The notes under the pieces are model-generated. The model ran no database searches and had not been told where the DNA came from. It saw only the letters and a list, made by a program, of their open reading frames with translations. From Tetrahymena thermophila SB210 (lineage: Eukaryota > Ciliophora > Oligohymenophorea > Hymenostomatida > Tetrahymenidae): a DNA stretch of 64,000 bases. Location: positions 8,005 through 72,004 of the forward strand of contig NW_002476437.1 in NCBI RefSeq assembly GCF_000189635.1, given 5' to 3'. The position numbers were made by a program, and so were the translations under genes. Shown one piece after another: positions 1 through 14,900 of this stretch. Numbering within the stretch: the stretch's first letter is position 1; each line of letters starts with the position of its first letter.

Positions 1-3
1 TAT

Positions 4-3000
4 TCAGTTTAAAAATTAAGGAAATTATGGTATTATTTATGATTATTATTAAATGTTTTGAGAAGAAGCTCTATGCTAGTTAGGTGAAACAGAATAAGTG
101 TTATGAGAAGAAATTATTTTAGATTCTGGTTACTAAGGCTTAGACAAATGAGAACCACGCTTGAATCTCATAATTTCTTTTTTAAACATATCAAAATCAA
201 TTTTGTCCACCCCTGCTTACTCCATAATCGGCATTTAATATATGTTAATTGTTTTACTATTTCTATTGGACATATTATTTTAGTTGTTCGAAAATGCTCG
301 AGTATGCTTATTTTAAATTATTGGTAATTTGAGTTCATTAATTGATATTGGTGGTTTATTTGGACTGCTGGTTTCACTATTAAATTAATTTTATTTATTC
401 TCACTTTTATGAGTTATATTTCCTTTTATTGCACTTTAAATAATTTAATTATATAAATTTTCGTGTACTCTCTAATTGTAAATAGGAGATGGAGGATTTT
501 AATATTCATAATTAATGTTTGTAGATGTGTTATTTAGATTTTAAGGTTTAGGAGTGTTATGGTTTATATTTAAATTATAATAATTTCTAGGTTATTCAGC
601 ACCATATAAAGGCTGCTTTTGCATTTATTATTCCTATTAAAAAGAATTTTAAAGTTATTACTATTATTATTTTTACTATTATTATTGTTATTACTATGGC
701 TATTTTTATGAACCTGTTTGAAACTTATCACAGATTATATTTAACTTTAAAGGAACTCTATTTTTTGGTATTCTTTTATAATAATGGGGTAAATTATTTT
801 TTAACTAATAAAACATTGCTTAATTATTAAAATCTATCTCATTTTAATTTTATTAGTCTGGATATTAATAATATAATTAATCGTTATCTTGTTTCCTAAA
901 AGGTGAACTTTTATTTTTGAGTTAATCTGGACTCTAATTACTTTGATATTTTCTGCTTAGATGCATTATTTTATATTGATCAATTTACTCATCTTCGTCA
1001 TCCAAGTATGAACTTCTAATATTTTATCCAGGATTGTAACTTATACTATCATTTTAGCTTTCTATCATTGAATTATTTTAAGATATCCTTAGCTTTATTC
1101 TAGCCTTTTTCTTTTTCTTTAAGTCTGCTAAAAACATATTTTATGCACTTTCTTCATAGTTTTCATCTTCAATATAGGGTAGAGATCTCTAATATTATCC
1201 AATAGAAGATAATTCAGAAAATTTTAAATCATTTTAAAGATTTAACTTTTTTTAGCTTTATCTTATGTTATCTAATCTTTTCATTGATTTTTATATATCG
1301 CTATTATCCTTCATAATTAAATCTTCTTTCTATAGAACGAGGGACTAGTCTTTCTTCTTCTTTTTACTTTTTTTCTTTTTCTTTTAAGCTTCTTATTCTC
1401 TAGTATCTTCACTAATTGCTGATCTCTTTAACTTATGAGTGATTATTTTATCTCTCTTCTCTTCTCCTCCTTAAATAATTAATTACTCTTTTTTTTTCTT
1501 TCCAGTGATGAATTTCATGAAATTCTTTTAATAATTGTCTATATTCTAAAAGAGTTTGCTTCTTTATATGCTCTATTTTTTTAAAAATATATTTGAATTA
1601 ATACATTAAAAACTAACTAATAAATACTGGAATATCTTCATCAGAAGGTTCTGAATCAGCCAAATTATCTGAATATTAATCAGAACTATCAGCTTCTTCC
1701 TATTAATCAGATTAGTTATTTATTTTTAACTCATCGTTTTATATCTCTTTTAGTAAGCCTCCGAGATTGTAAACCTAACTTTCGTCAAATGGAATAAAGT
1801 CGCCTTATTCTGAAATATCTCTTGATGTTTAAAATTGTTTTATTTTAGTTATAGAGTTAATTCTAATAGGCGATAAGTTATTATTCCTTTTCAAGGGAGA
1901 TGCATTTCTTTCTTGTTAAGCTTTTATAAAATAAAAAAAATATTAAACAAAAAAAGAAAAATTAATTTGTATTTACTCTTTTAATCTTATGCTTCTTTTA
2001 TAACATTATAAGTCTCCATCATTTCTATATATTATTTTAATGCAAGAGGGAGCTACTTTCCAAAATTAATCCAATCTACTGTATTCATGTATTCAGTAGA
2101 TTTAGTTTCTGAATTGTAATATAGTCCAAATGTTCCTTCTATGGTATAACAAATTTCTAAATTATATTTGTTTAAAAAGGAAACTCTAGCTGTAGATTTA
2201 TTAGCTTTTTATGAATTATAAATACAAGAGTAAAATCTAAAGTATTATGAAACTTTTTCTAATAATTTAGGGATAAATTTTGATCTATAATATCGAAAAT
2301 CTGTAGGAGGATAATAAGGCCCAAATGTAAATATATTCTTCTTAACTGAATGGCCATGAAGATCAATTAAACCAAGCATATTTTTTCCATATTATTCTTT
2401 CAAATCTCTAATTAAATTCTTTAATGCTTATACAGATGGAAAAAGCTAGTTTGTGACACCTGTTAAATTATTATCTCCAAATTATCTATTTAAATCAAGA
2501 CCTATTTTATTTAATTTAAAATACAATTTTACTATCAAATTTTATTTTATTTATTTTACCTGCTAATCCTGTTCTATAGTTACCAATAATTACTCCATCG
2601 GGATTCATCATTGGGATCACTTTAAATATAACCTTCTTTCTTATTTATTAAATTTCTGCATTTTAACTTAACAAACTTTCTATTAGTCCCTAATATTTTT
2701 TAAATAAATTAAAATAATTGATTTTGGTGGCTGGTTTATAATTACATGACACATCCAAGAACCTGGAGCCTCTCCAGGATGCATACGAGCAATAATTACA
2801 ACTACTTTCCTCAAACTTAGATTCAAACTTTAGTCTAAGTAGTCAGTTATACTTAGCATTTATACAGGTATTCCGCTAAGCGATTTGCAAATAGTAGATT
2901 CTTATAAATAAGAATTTTTACAATCATCATTTAATTAATTATAGATTACAGGCTTCAGCATATTGATCAAATAACTGTATGTATAAGGCTGAATTTAAGC

Positions 3001-4981
3001 AAATTAGACTTCATCGTCATCGTATTCAAACTAATACTCAAAGGATAGAATATAGTAAGTCTTTCTTAATATAATAAATTTAAAAATAAATAATTTTTTT
3101 AAAGTTAATTTATTTTTACCTGCTTATTTTATAATCGTATTTTAAAATTCGCCTTTCTTAGTATTGTATATTAGTTCCAGACTAATGCCATTCTATCTTT
3201 TTTCTCTCTTAAGCCTCTTTTGATTTTACAAAAGGCTTCAAACCCTTTTATTATTAATAGTTAAGTTAATAAAAATAAAATCAAAAAAAGAATAACAAAT
3301 AAGTTAATATCTTATCAAATAAAATAATTAAATTTAAAATGAAATTAATTAATTTTTAAATTATCTAAAATAAATTGATTGTCAATTATTCAAAAAAAAA
3401 AATATTTAGGGCTGATGAAGATAATCTAACAAATAAAATCTGGTACTTACTAATATTTTTAATTAAAACTAGTATATTTTTTTAAGAAAACTTTTATTTT
3501 TTACTTGAAAAAATTCTAAATATTGATTATATTTGAAATGTTAGAGTTATTATTCAAATTTTTTCTGTTATAAATAAAATTAATATTTATCGTCATGATT
3601 ATTAAAAATATTTTATTAACTTATAAGCTTATTCTTTTGATAAAAGAAAAAAAATAATATAAAACTCTTTAATACAAAGATCTCTTTTTAGTGAAATTTT
3701 GAATGTTGAATCTAACTTTCTCTCCTTTTTTAGTATTAAAAACTTTAAAATTATACCATTAGAGATGCCCTTTTGTATTAGAGTCTACTCTCATATACAA
3801 ATCATACTCATAATCAGATATTTTTATGACACAATCAAGGTTTCCTCCTTCAAACATAGAATCAAACTTCATTTTATTGATAGGGTACTATGGATTCATT
3901 CCTAAAAATGGTCTTTTTCTAGATAAATCTTCATTCTAAATTATATTAGATGTATTAAAATCTCTGTTCTACTACTACTATTACTACTAAAAATTTTCAG
4001 TTTCAATATGAACATTAAATTAGCTTAGTACATTTTTCTACAATAAAATATTCCCATATTTAAAATTATAACTATTAGGCTTGCCACTAAATTCTCTATG
4101 AATATCATAACTAGTTTTAGGTCTGAAACCTAAATATAATATAGTATATCTTTAAGTTTTTAGTAATTTTTCGATTATATAATCTAAATTTTCATCATCA
4201 AAACACAAAGGGATAGGAGGAGGAAGAGTTGTATCATTGCTAAATTTAGGTCTCCATCTTATTTTATAATAATTTTAAGTAAGTTTTAAATATCCTAAAA
4301 TTGAGTTTTACTAAATCTCAAAAAGATTACCCTGCTATCATATCAGGTACTAATGAATATTATTAGTCTATTAGTGGAGGAGGAGGTAATCTGTCTGTTT
4401 ACTTTTTGCGGACTCTTGTTTCTGTATCTAAAATAAAAATTTTTTTAGCGATTGTCAATCAATATTTTGATACTTTAAATTGAAAACTCATCTCCAGTAG
4501 TATTTTTTACTTATCCTTCTGTTACTGAATCAATACTTTTTTTCAATTCTTAAGAGTCCTCAAATCCTTCTTCACTCTCATCTGATTAAATTTAACTTTT
4601 AATTCTTATTTTTGATAATGATCTATCTATTAATGAACTTGATTTTTATGTTTTATGATTAATGCTAACAAGCTTTTATTTAATTCCATTATCCTAATCA
4701 TCAATTATTTTAAGCTATTCTGAAGAGTCCTTTTTATATTTTTCTATTTATATGCTACTATTGCTTACAATTTTTGATCTTTCTTCGCCTTTTTATCAGA
4801 AAAACGAAATCATCAATTTAAAAAAAAATTTGGTTATTTAATTGATGAAAGAATTAATTTTACCTAAGCTAGAATCACTCTTTAACTTTTATTAATGGAT
4901 ATTAGAATCAAGTTTTGTTTAAGATTATGAGATTGAAATATCTGTGTTCTCTCGCTAAGTAATATTACCTTAAGAGAACAT
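4..4981 (-). CDS. Cytosolic carboxypeptidase (M14 family, AGBL/CCP type), 10 exons
   Basis: Zinc carboxypeptidase predicted to trim glutamates from tubulin tails. With TAA/TAG as Gln the exons are 4981-4864, 4788-4474, 4427-4331, 4257-3666, 3244-3120, 3064-2746, 2689-2560, 2501-1977, 1920-1628 and 1572-4. They total 4083 nt, giving 1360 residues and a TGA stop at 4-6. The CCP N-domain shows [22 protein letters not shown] and WHQSGTNIQY. The catalytic domain shows the zinc motif in [33 protein letters not shown], zinc His in DLHGHS, and the catalytic Glu in CYTIEGTFG. The first ~250 residues and last ~600 are low-complexity: acidic, Lys-rich, then a poly-Gln tract near 655-708. One intron (3245-3665) is unusually long at 421 nt. 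The start is the first ATG in frame. The family assignment is firm; activity on tubulin is inferred from the family. Confidence 0.93.
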
Positions 4982-5969
4982 TTTCTCAAATTAAGCTGTT
5001 AAATACTAATTAAAGCAATCTAAATCAATTCTTATCGTAAAGATTTATTTATATAAATCAAAGAGACTTTAATAAAGCTTAGAAGTGATTTCGCTATTTT
5101 AATAAGAAAACTAAATTATTAAATAAATAAACAAAAGAGTGTATATAAACAAATAAACAAATATTTTACACCTCTCATTAATGAATTATTGATTTTAAAT
5201 TTAATATTAATTTATGATTGGACAAAATAAATTTTCAGAAGTCATTAGTATTCAACGAAATAAAAATTGAATTTTGATTTTACACCAAACAAATTCTTAT
5301 TTATATATATCAATTTATGAATAACAATCGAAAAATTTAAATACTTCATAGATATAAATTAACTATTTATTTTTTATTATACAAAAAATATTTATAAATT
5401 ACATTTTTACCACAACTTACTTCCATCATTTTTACTGTTTAAATCAATTTAAATTTATATTAAGATTATTAAAAAATTTTTTTATTATATTGATATATAT
5501 CAAACATTATCAGAAAATAATATAATTTCATAAAAATAAAAATTTTTTGCTTAAATTTTTTTAAAGTTAAAGAAAAAAAATATATTTATTTAAATTTAAA
5601 ATTATATTCAAAGTATTAAGAAAATGTTAAAAAGCAATTTTATTTCAGTAAAAAAATAGTACTTTTATTTTTTTTTTATAATGACTTTAAAAAAATGGAT
5701 TATTTGCATATAATGAAACAAGGTGTCTGGATTTAATGAAGAAAAAAAGATAATTTTTATATAAACTCATTGCAAACTAAATATAGTTTTGAATTAATTT
5801 AAGTAAAATAAAGCAGAACACAAGATCACAAAAGTTATAAACATATAAAAAGCAACTTTGTATTAAAATATTAAACTTTAATCTGTTAAAAGTAACTTTA
5901 AGCCTAACTAATTGTTTATTTTTTATTAGTTTTTTAAAAATATTAAAGATCTACCTACAAATATACTTT
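4982..5969. other. Divergent intergenic region
   Basis: About 1 kb of A/T-rich DNA between the start codons of the carboxypeptidase (minus) and the giant membrane protein (plus). It must hold both promoters. I see no coding frame, tRNA or repeat in it. Confidence 0.6.
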
Positions 5970-8900
5970 ATGAATTAAAAAAATTATTTGCTCATTATGG
6001 TTTTAGTCTAATTTGTAAGTTAGATTAATTCATATATACCTATTCCTGATGTATGCAGAGATGTGTATTCTTACTTTGATAGCAATGGAAATTAGTGTCT
6101 ATATTGCTCCAAAAACTGCGCTCTTTGTTCTTCAAATAATAATTGTATTTAATGCTAGCAGGATTATTATCTAGTAAATATTTTAAAAAGTTTAATATAT
6201 TAACAGAAATATTTAAGAATGAATAGGGACAATGCTTAAGCGACTGCGGAACTAGCTTATTAAAAGGCTTGAACAGTTTTTAGTGCTATAATTTTTCTGA
6301 TATAAATTGTTTAAAGTATAATTAGCAAAATGTTTGCATTGTTTGTAGAGATGGATATATTTTAAATGATGATGGAATATGCAAAAATGTGTTATGTTCC
6401 TAATTTAATGGAATATATGATAATACTATCTAAAAATGTTCCTTAGATGGATTTTTACTTTCTGATTACAGCAGAGAATAAAATGGTTTAACATAAGATT
6501 AGGATTCATTTGATTTTTAATATTCCTCTCTTAGAGATGATCTGAATGAATAAATAGTAGAAATAATTGTCTTAGAGATTTTAAATCACAAAATAGTAAT
6601 ACTTTGTCTTAATTATTTTTGAATTAATAATACTTTTTTAATAATAAGGTTATTGGAAGAACTTTACAATATATTGTATTTTATGATTATAAAACAATGT
6701 CTGCAATAAACTTACTTGATATGCAAGCTCCAATAACATAGATAATGGCTGATGAGAAATAAGCCAAATTATATGTCCAAATCTAGCACTGTGATTAATC
6801 AGAATACTTCAAAGATTATGTATTAAATACTTTGATTTATATTGATCTAGCCTCATATTAATAAAATATAATTGCTTAGTATGATGATATTGTAGATTAA
6901 GCTTTGTTTACAACCTAATATTTTATATTAAGTAGATAAAAAAACCTAATTATATTTTCAATAGATGATTAATCCATAAAAAAAATATAAACAGCTAATG
7001 AAATAAATAACTTTTGTTTTTTATAAACTGAAGGAATTGTTTTATTTCAAGATAGTTCAAATAATTTTTACTTAACAAATCCTTTATTTACAGCTTATAA
7101 TTAAATTAATTCAAGTAATAGACTCAAGCCTATCATAATTAAATCGATTCTTACTTAAAGCTTAATTTTTACATTTTAAAATAACGAAGATACTTTTTAA
7201 CAAGAACTTTTAGTTTACAAACTATAAAAATAAGTAGACTCTTCAAATTAAATTCGCTACAACTTAGGAGATGTATTTTTTATAATATTTATGATTTCAA
7301 ATCATTAATTTAATTTTTTAGTAAGTTTTAAAATAGTAGTTAAAAGGATAAAAAATTTAAACAACCAATCTGTAGGATTTAATATACTTGATTTTTGATT
7401 AAGGTAAAACCATTTTTTTATTATTGTTGTTATTTTATTAATTCTTTTGTATTAATTTATTTATTTTTTAATTAAATTAGAGATATAATTATGGAAAAAC
7501 AGTTAAATGATTGCTACTTTTTGTTTAGAATAAAGCATAAAATACTTAATATATGATTACTGTGTTATAACAGTTTTTGATTAATAAATTGTAGTCTATC
7601 TAAATTCTGAAGATGGGTCGTAGATATCTAAATAGATATATAATGCTCCTTTTTTATCAATGATAAATACAGTTTTCTATCATAATAACCAAATATTTGT
7701 TAGTACTTATAATACTATTTATGCCCTTCAATATTTTTAATAAGACTAAAATGGACTTTTACTATAACCCTTTACTCAAAGCAATAACTAAATAAAGATT
7801 AACAAATAAATATAAAGCACATTATATTTTAATGATAACAGAAATTAAATCACACTGCTTGTCATTTTATATGATAGAGAATATTTAATTATTGGTTAAA
7901 ACGATGATTATTAAATACTTTTTAGAGAATAAACTGAATCTGATATATTTTAAAGTTTGATATTCTATTAGCAGTTGTTTATATTTGCAGATCAAACTCT
8001 ATTTTAGATAAATTTACTCAATTTACAAAAATAATAAACTAATTTTTAAGATATAAAAAAAATTGTATCTGTGGATGGAAGTTTGTATTTAATCAATTAA
8101 GAAGATCCTTAAAACTGTTTCTAACTTTAGCTTATTACTTTCACTCCAAATTCTAAATAAGAATGCATTATTTAGTTTTCTAATAATCCTAACTATGAAG
8201 ATTATTGCTTTACAGATGTTTAAATTGAAAATAACCTGATAGTATTTAAAAACAGTGGCCTATACTTTACAATTTTTTAATATAATTGCTAGTTGCTAAC
8301 TGAATAATTTTTGTATTTTAAAAATGTTTAGATCATAAACTCTGAAACACTATTAGTTGATGATGGGAGTATTAAAATAATGCAATTATTTAATGATAAT
8401 AGTAATACAATTATTGATACTTAATTGTATAATATAAGTAAATATTATTTATTTAAACATCTATTGATAGTTTGTATAGAACAAATTTAAGCTAATAATG
8501 TCAACTCCTAACCACTAATAAAATTAAATCTAAATTAATTTGTTAATTTTTATCCTTTATAGTTAAATGAAATATAATATGAATAAGCAGTTTCTAACTA
8601 CGTTATTTAAATTAATAAGAAGACTCTAAAATACCTTGATATGTCTTATCCCTATTTCTAATATTAATAAGTAACTTTTTATGATGAAATAAGCTATGTT
8701 GAGCCTATTTAAAATTCTAGCTCTCTTTTGATTATCAGATTTATAAATGTAATTAACTTTAAAATTATTATCATTTGTTCTAATTAACTATTTTTGAATA
8801 ATCATAATTAAAAAATTTAAAAAGTTTATAAATAATATTTTTAAAAAGAAGAAATTTAATTTTAGCTAATTCATAAATATTTAAAAAAATTAATAAATTA

Positions 8901-11900
8901 AGATGGGTATTTATCTAATAAATATAAACAAATTACTTTGTTTTCAATTAATTTAGAATTTATAATATAAAGTAAAAATGTTGCATATAAATCCCTTCCT
9001 CTCCCCTATCTTATTTATTTTTACAAATAAAAAAAATAAATTTTAAATACTAAAAATTTTATTAATAAATTAGGATAAATATAATTCTATTATATTTGAT
9101 GGACATGAGAATGCTCAAATTAATATAAATAAAAATGTTGGTAACGTAATGTATTACAAGAATTATATATTATTCATGCAATATCCATATAACCAATTAT
9201 ATGTATATTAAACATCCTTCAGCGTGAATTAAAATGTCTTTTTTAAGTATAAATCTTCATAAGTAACAGCAAATTAAGTTTAATAAGTATTTTCCGAGTA
9301 TAGCACAAATATAGTAATTATTTAGTCTTTAATAGATGGGTCCTTAAAATAATTTAGTAATTTTTATTATTTTAATTAACATTAAATTAAGTAATTTTTT
9401 ATACAGAAAAGTCATGGTCATCTAGTGCTTAGTTTACTAATCTTGTAGAAAATTCTTATATATATATGTCAATAAATTTAGGTACGTTTGGATCTTTTGT
9501 TGCTGCAGATGTATAAACCGGTAAATCAATAAATATAAGATAAATAAAGTCTTATAAAGTATTAAGATTTGAGGATTTTTTTTTAATTATGGTAATTGAT
9601 GGCTCTAATCGTTAAGTAATAATAAATTAAAATTTAGAAAACCTAAAAGATACAGCTTAAAGGATGTAAGGGTATTTAATTTCGCTAATATGGAAAGAAT
9701 AATAAGATTATTACTTATTATCAATTTCATAAAATATGTTTACGATATTTGACCAACAAGGTTTTTAAATTACTTAATACAATTTTTTTGCTACTGATAT
9801 AGTTAAAAATAAAGAATAAATAATCCTTTTTTAACAACAATAAATAGCTTAGTATTCAATAAACATTAAAAAAAATGAAGTTATATTAATTAATTCATTC
9901 TAAATACATAGCTAACACAAACAATTTAATATTGATTATTAGAATGATTTGATATATATTTAATATGAAACAGAATTTCTTGTACTTCATTTAGATTCTT
10001 TTAAATTAATATAGTCAATAGTTATTGGAAACGATTTCATTTTTGTTGGGAGTGACACTATAAATTAGGTATTTATTTTCTATAAAATATTTTAAATTTA
10101 AAAGCAATATTTTTTTGTTATTAATAGATTTAAATTTTTAGGCAATAAAATACAATTGTTGTATTCAAATTATTGAATGATTAATTATAATCAATACCTT
10201 TAAATATTGATCTAACAACCAAAAGCATATTTATAGATAGCTAGTTGGGTATACTTGTTATCACTGAAAGTGTTTCAGCATAGATTTATTTACTAAGCTA
10301 TATAGGAAATGTTTAGTTTAAAAGCTTTCAAGTAGATTTAATATCTGATAACTTATCATACAATAAGCTTAAATTTAATTATAACTATCACTTATCAGTG
10401 TTAACATTTATCTAGATAGATACAGTTTATTAAATTGATATTAATTACTCTTTTTATAAATCTTAAAGAGTAAAATTAGCTCCAGTTAATTAGTATACTT
10501 TAGCTGGAGTAAATAATGAAAAGATAATAATAATAAATAATGATATAAAATATCTAACAGCCTATGATAGTATCTCCTAAAGTTTTAAAGAAAATTTATA
10601 AATAGATTAATAAAATAATCTATCAAATATAGAAAGTTATTAAATTATAGATTTTAGTGAAGATAATTTAATTATTTGCATTCGAAAAACAGATTATATT
10701 ATGCTATAATTATCCCCTTTAAAAGTGCTTTCAAATTTTTAACTTTCTAATGTATAAAATATCTACATTTCTAATAAATATAATAAGCTCATATTTACCA
10801 ATTTAAATTAGTAAATATATGTTTATAGTTCAAACTAGAAATAGTTTAATCTGATAAAAGATGATGAACTTTAAATAAATAAAATAGCCTTTATCAATGA
10901 AAGATAGATAGGTATAGAATTTACAAATCTTAACAAAAACATATCATTTTATATTTACGATACAGTGCTTGAGATGAAAATTCCTTTCACAGAATCAAAT
11001 GTATTTATTTATTTATTGAATTTTAAAAGTATATAAATATATTGCAATTCAATCAAAATAAAATTAATTATAAATAATAGGGATAAATAATTGATCTTAA
11101 GATGAAAAATTATCTTATTATTCAATAAATTGTATAAGGGGTGACCATTTTATAAATATTTAATTTTAATTAAAATAGTAATAAGTATAAATATTATAAT
11201 TTTTAATTAGAAGAATAAATTTAAATAAGATAGATTTTTCATGAATAATAATTTAACGATATTAACAGCATTTATATCATGACAATGTAAGATAATTTAT
11301 TTGCCCAGTATTGGAAAATATATGAAACAGAAACTATTAATGAAGTTTCATATGCTCTTCAAATCAAATAGCTCGTTTTACCCTGTTCTGATAATACTTA
11401 AATAAAAGTAGAAAAAAATTACTTCTATCATATATGTCCATTTGCAGCTTTTATCTACGATACTAATATCATATTTGTTCAGAGTATAAAATATAAAGTA
11501 AGTTCTAACCTTACTATTTAGGATATAACATACCTAAATAATAACGTATTTATAATATAACTATCATATAACTAACTTGAAATATACGAAATTAATTACA
11601 ATTTTAAGAATAAAATATAATCTCTGACTAACATTTATAATCCTATAATTTACAATTATAGCATTTCCTAGAAAAGTAACGGGTTAATTTAACTAAAAAT
11701 TTATGGAGTTTCTGATTTTAATTTGTTTTAAGCATCACTAAATTATCAATCTAAGCAATTTAAGTATTAGATAGCAAAATATCAAGATTATAGTTTAGAA
11801 GTAGTTAATATATCAAGCTTTAAGGATAATTACAAAGTATTTTTTTTATTATTTATTTTTAAAATTAATTATTTTTTTAAAGCACATCATTAAGCAGTCC

Positions 11901-14900
11901 TCACAATCGTCAAGGCAAGATATTCTTAGATATCAAATTTATTATCAGTCTGCCTAAATTATGTAAAATAAGATTCATTTAATATTTATAGATTAAAAAT
12001 ACTTTATTAATTAAAATAGAAGTTAGTTCCCAGTAATGATCGACCATATAAAAAGCAAAGATATTGTAGAGATATATGCAACCTAAAACTTAACCAATAA
12101 CTAACAAAATTAAATAGAAATATCATCAACCAAATTTATATCAAATTTGTTTAAAAATTTAAAAATAAGCAGTATGTAACTGTTATTTAACATGACAAAT
12201 AGTTAATAACTCAACTTTAATTTATATAAGTAATTGTAAAAGCTTTAACTTTCTAATATGACTATCTAATTTAGCTAGTAGAGTGGATCTATCTATTTAA
12301 ATTCATATGATTAATTAATTATTAATGAAATAACATTTAAAGACTAAATAATTACTTCAAACTTAATATTTTCTAATATCACAAATGTTATTATAAATAA
12401 TTTGGAACTATAAAATATAACTTTTTAGTCAGATACTAGCTTTGTTTTAATAGACGGGGTTTCAAATCTTATAATAAAAAATCTCACAATAAGTGAAAGT
12501 AATTTCTATCAAACGATGTTTACAATTAATAATCTATAAAACCTCTAAGTGTAGAATGTAATAATTAAATAAAATAATTTTTTGTAAGGATTAATTATTG
12601 CAAAAAAATGTGAAAGTGTAATAATAAATACGACTTAAGTATTAAATAATAGAATTAAACCATCGAATAGCATGAAGATAGACTTAAATCCATATCTATT
12701 CAATTTTTTCTAAGTTTAAAATGTACAATTTAACAATACTGTGTTTGATGGTTCAGTGAATTTAGGATTTGTCAATTTCACAGGTTTAATGATCAACTTT
12801 TAACTTTTTTATTCTTTATAGATTACAAATTCAATCTTTAGCAATTCGAAATAAGATATACCAGTGATTTTAGTAACATATGGGAAAAACGTAGACATAA
12901 AAAATATTGTCGTTAAATAAATTGAGAGTTTATAATTTATATAAATATCATTAATAGATCAGCTTACTTTGGTAAATTTATAATTTACTCAGATAAACAC
13001 TTTATCAGTTTAAGATGTTATTGAAAATCCAATTTAAAACTATTTAGACCCCACATTTAACTCTTTATAAGGCTAATCTGATAAGTATTTATTAAATCTT
13101 GGAGGAATTGATACAACTAATCTTTCAAATTTAACTATATCATATTGTTATAATGTTGCCTTATTAAATTTAAATTATTTTGAGGTAGGATTAAATACAA
13201 TTCAAAACAGCAATACTTTTTATGCAAACAATATTAATATTACTAATTTACACTCTAACGTTTAAGAACCTGCAATTAATTTAGGAAATAAATTATCAAC
13301 AATAAAGAAGCTAATAGTAAATAACCTACACTTTTAAAGCAATATTATGAACTTATACTCTAAATAATATTTGAATATTAGTCAATCTGAGTTTACGAAC
13401 ATTGAATTAAAAAAATAATCTACAACAATATATAATTAAGGCGTTAAACTAATGTAGATATTTGATGTTAAATTTTAAAATATTTCTTCTTATTAATATC
13501 CTTCTGTATTATCAATAAATTTTGGGGAGAAAATACTTATCCAAAATTGCACATTTAAATTAAATAGCAACATTTTACAAAGCTCATAGTCTTTAACTAT
13601 AGATAATTAGAGTATATTAAATTTATAGGACTGTAAAAATTTGTAGGTAATTGATACTTTATTCACAGAGAATTCAGCTTTTGGTGATGGAGGAGCAATT
13701 TATTTATATAAAATTTAACAATCTCTGATTTAAAATACAAATTTTGTATTAAACTAAGCCTTGGAAAATTCAGGAGGAGCAATATTTTCTTCAAACTCTA
13801 AAATTTACATAAACAATTGTATATTTAAAAATAATGTTTCTAAAAAAGAGAGAGGTGGAGCTATTTATTCAGACAATTCTTATTTAAAAATATAATTTAC
13901 TAACATAATTCATAATATTGCATATATTGGAGGTGGAATCTATTATAATTAGATAAATAGCTTAAAGATAGATAAATTTAGTTAAATATATGAAAATAAA
14001 GGTAACAAACATTTTTTTATTTATTTTTAACATTTAAAATTTTTTAAAAATAGGAAAATTTTATGGAAATAATTTAGGCTCATATCCTAAAAAATTACTA
14101 AAAGTAAATCATTAAACTAAATAAGTTTATAATAAAATAATAATAAAGAACTTTTAAAGTGGAAATTATACTAAATAACCCATTTATGTATAATTTTTCG
14201 ATGAATAAAATGAAATGCTAAATTTTAATATTGCAGATTAAATTAATTAGTTTTCTCCGAGCATAAAAGAAGAGTTAGAAAATTATAAAATATCAATAGC
14301 AAATTCATCTGAAATAACTAATTTAACTATTATACTCGGGTAAGAGTTACAATATATAAAAACTATAAATCTATTTTAGCTTAATATTACAGCTGGAAAT
14401 TTTAAAACCACTGATTTCTAATTAATTTTGATATCACAATTTTTTGGATAATAGCTTATTATAGATTTAGATCTCAACTTTAGGAAATGCTAAATAGGAG
14501 AAGTTTTGTATCCAAAACAAGGATATATTTCGTAATAATATTTATTGTATATTAAAAATGAATATTTAACCATTTTTACACTTAAAAAGGTGTGATTAGT
14601 GCATGCCTGGAACATACTCATTAGCAGACCCAAACTAAGGGATATCAAGTTTCCTAGTTTAATGCTAAAAATGCTCAAATATTTATGCAAAATAATGTTA
14701 TTCAAATTAAATCATACTACAAGACAATTATTGGAGAGAATCAAAGTTAACAGATATTATTTACTTATGCGAGATGCTAGGATGCAGTGAAACAAATTAA
14801 AACTAGATTAATGGATGCATTTAAGGTTATATTGGTCCTTTATGTAATTCTTGTGATTATAAAGGAATATATTGGGGAGTAAACTACGCTTAAAAAGGTA

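Noticed and set aside
103..327. Plus-strand standard-code reading frame
   Set aside because: It is a shadow of the carboxypeptidase C-terminus on the minus strand, which reads continuously there in the ciliate code.
1489..1497. Apparent frameshift at an A9 run in the carboxypeptidase
   Set aside because: A 55-nt GT...AG intron at 1573-1627 explains the change of frame exactly and makes the whole coding length divisible by three.
14490..14790. Two short opposed reading frames
   Set aside because: They overlap the intron and Cys-cluster exon of the giant membrane protein and are repeated only because that exon is duplicated.
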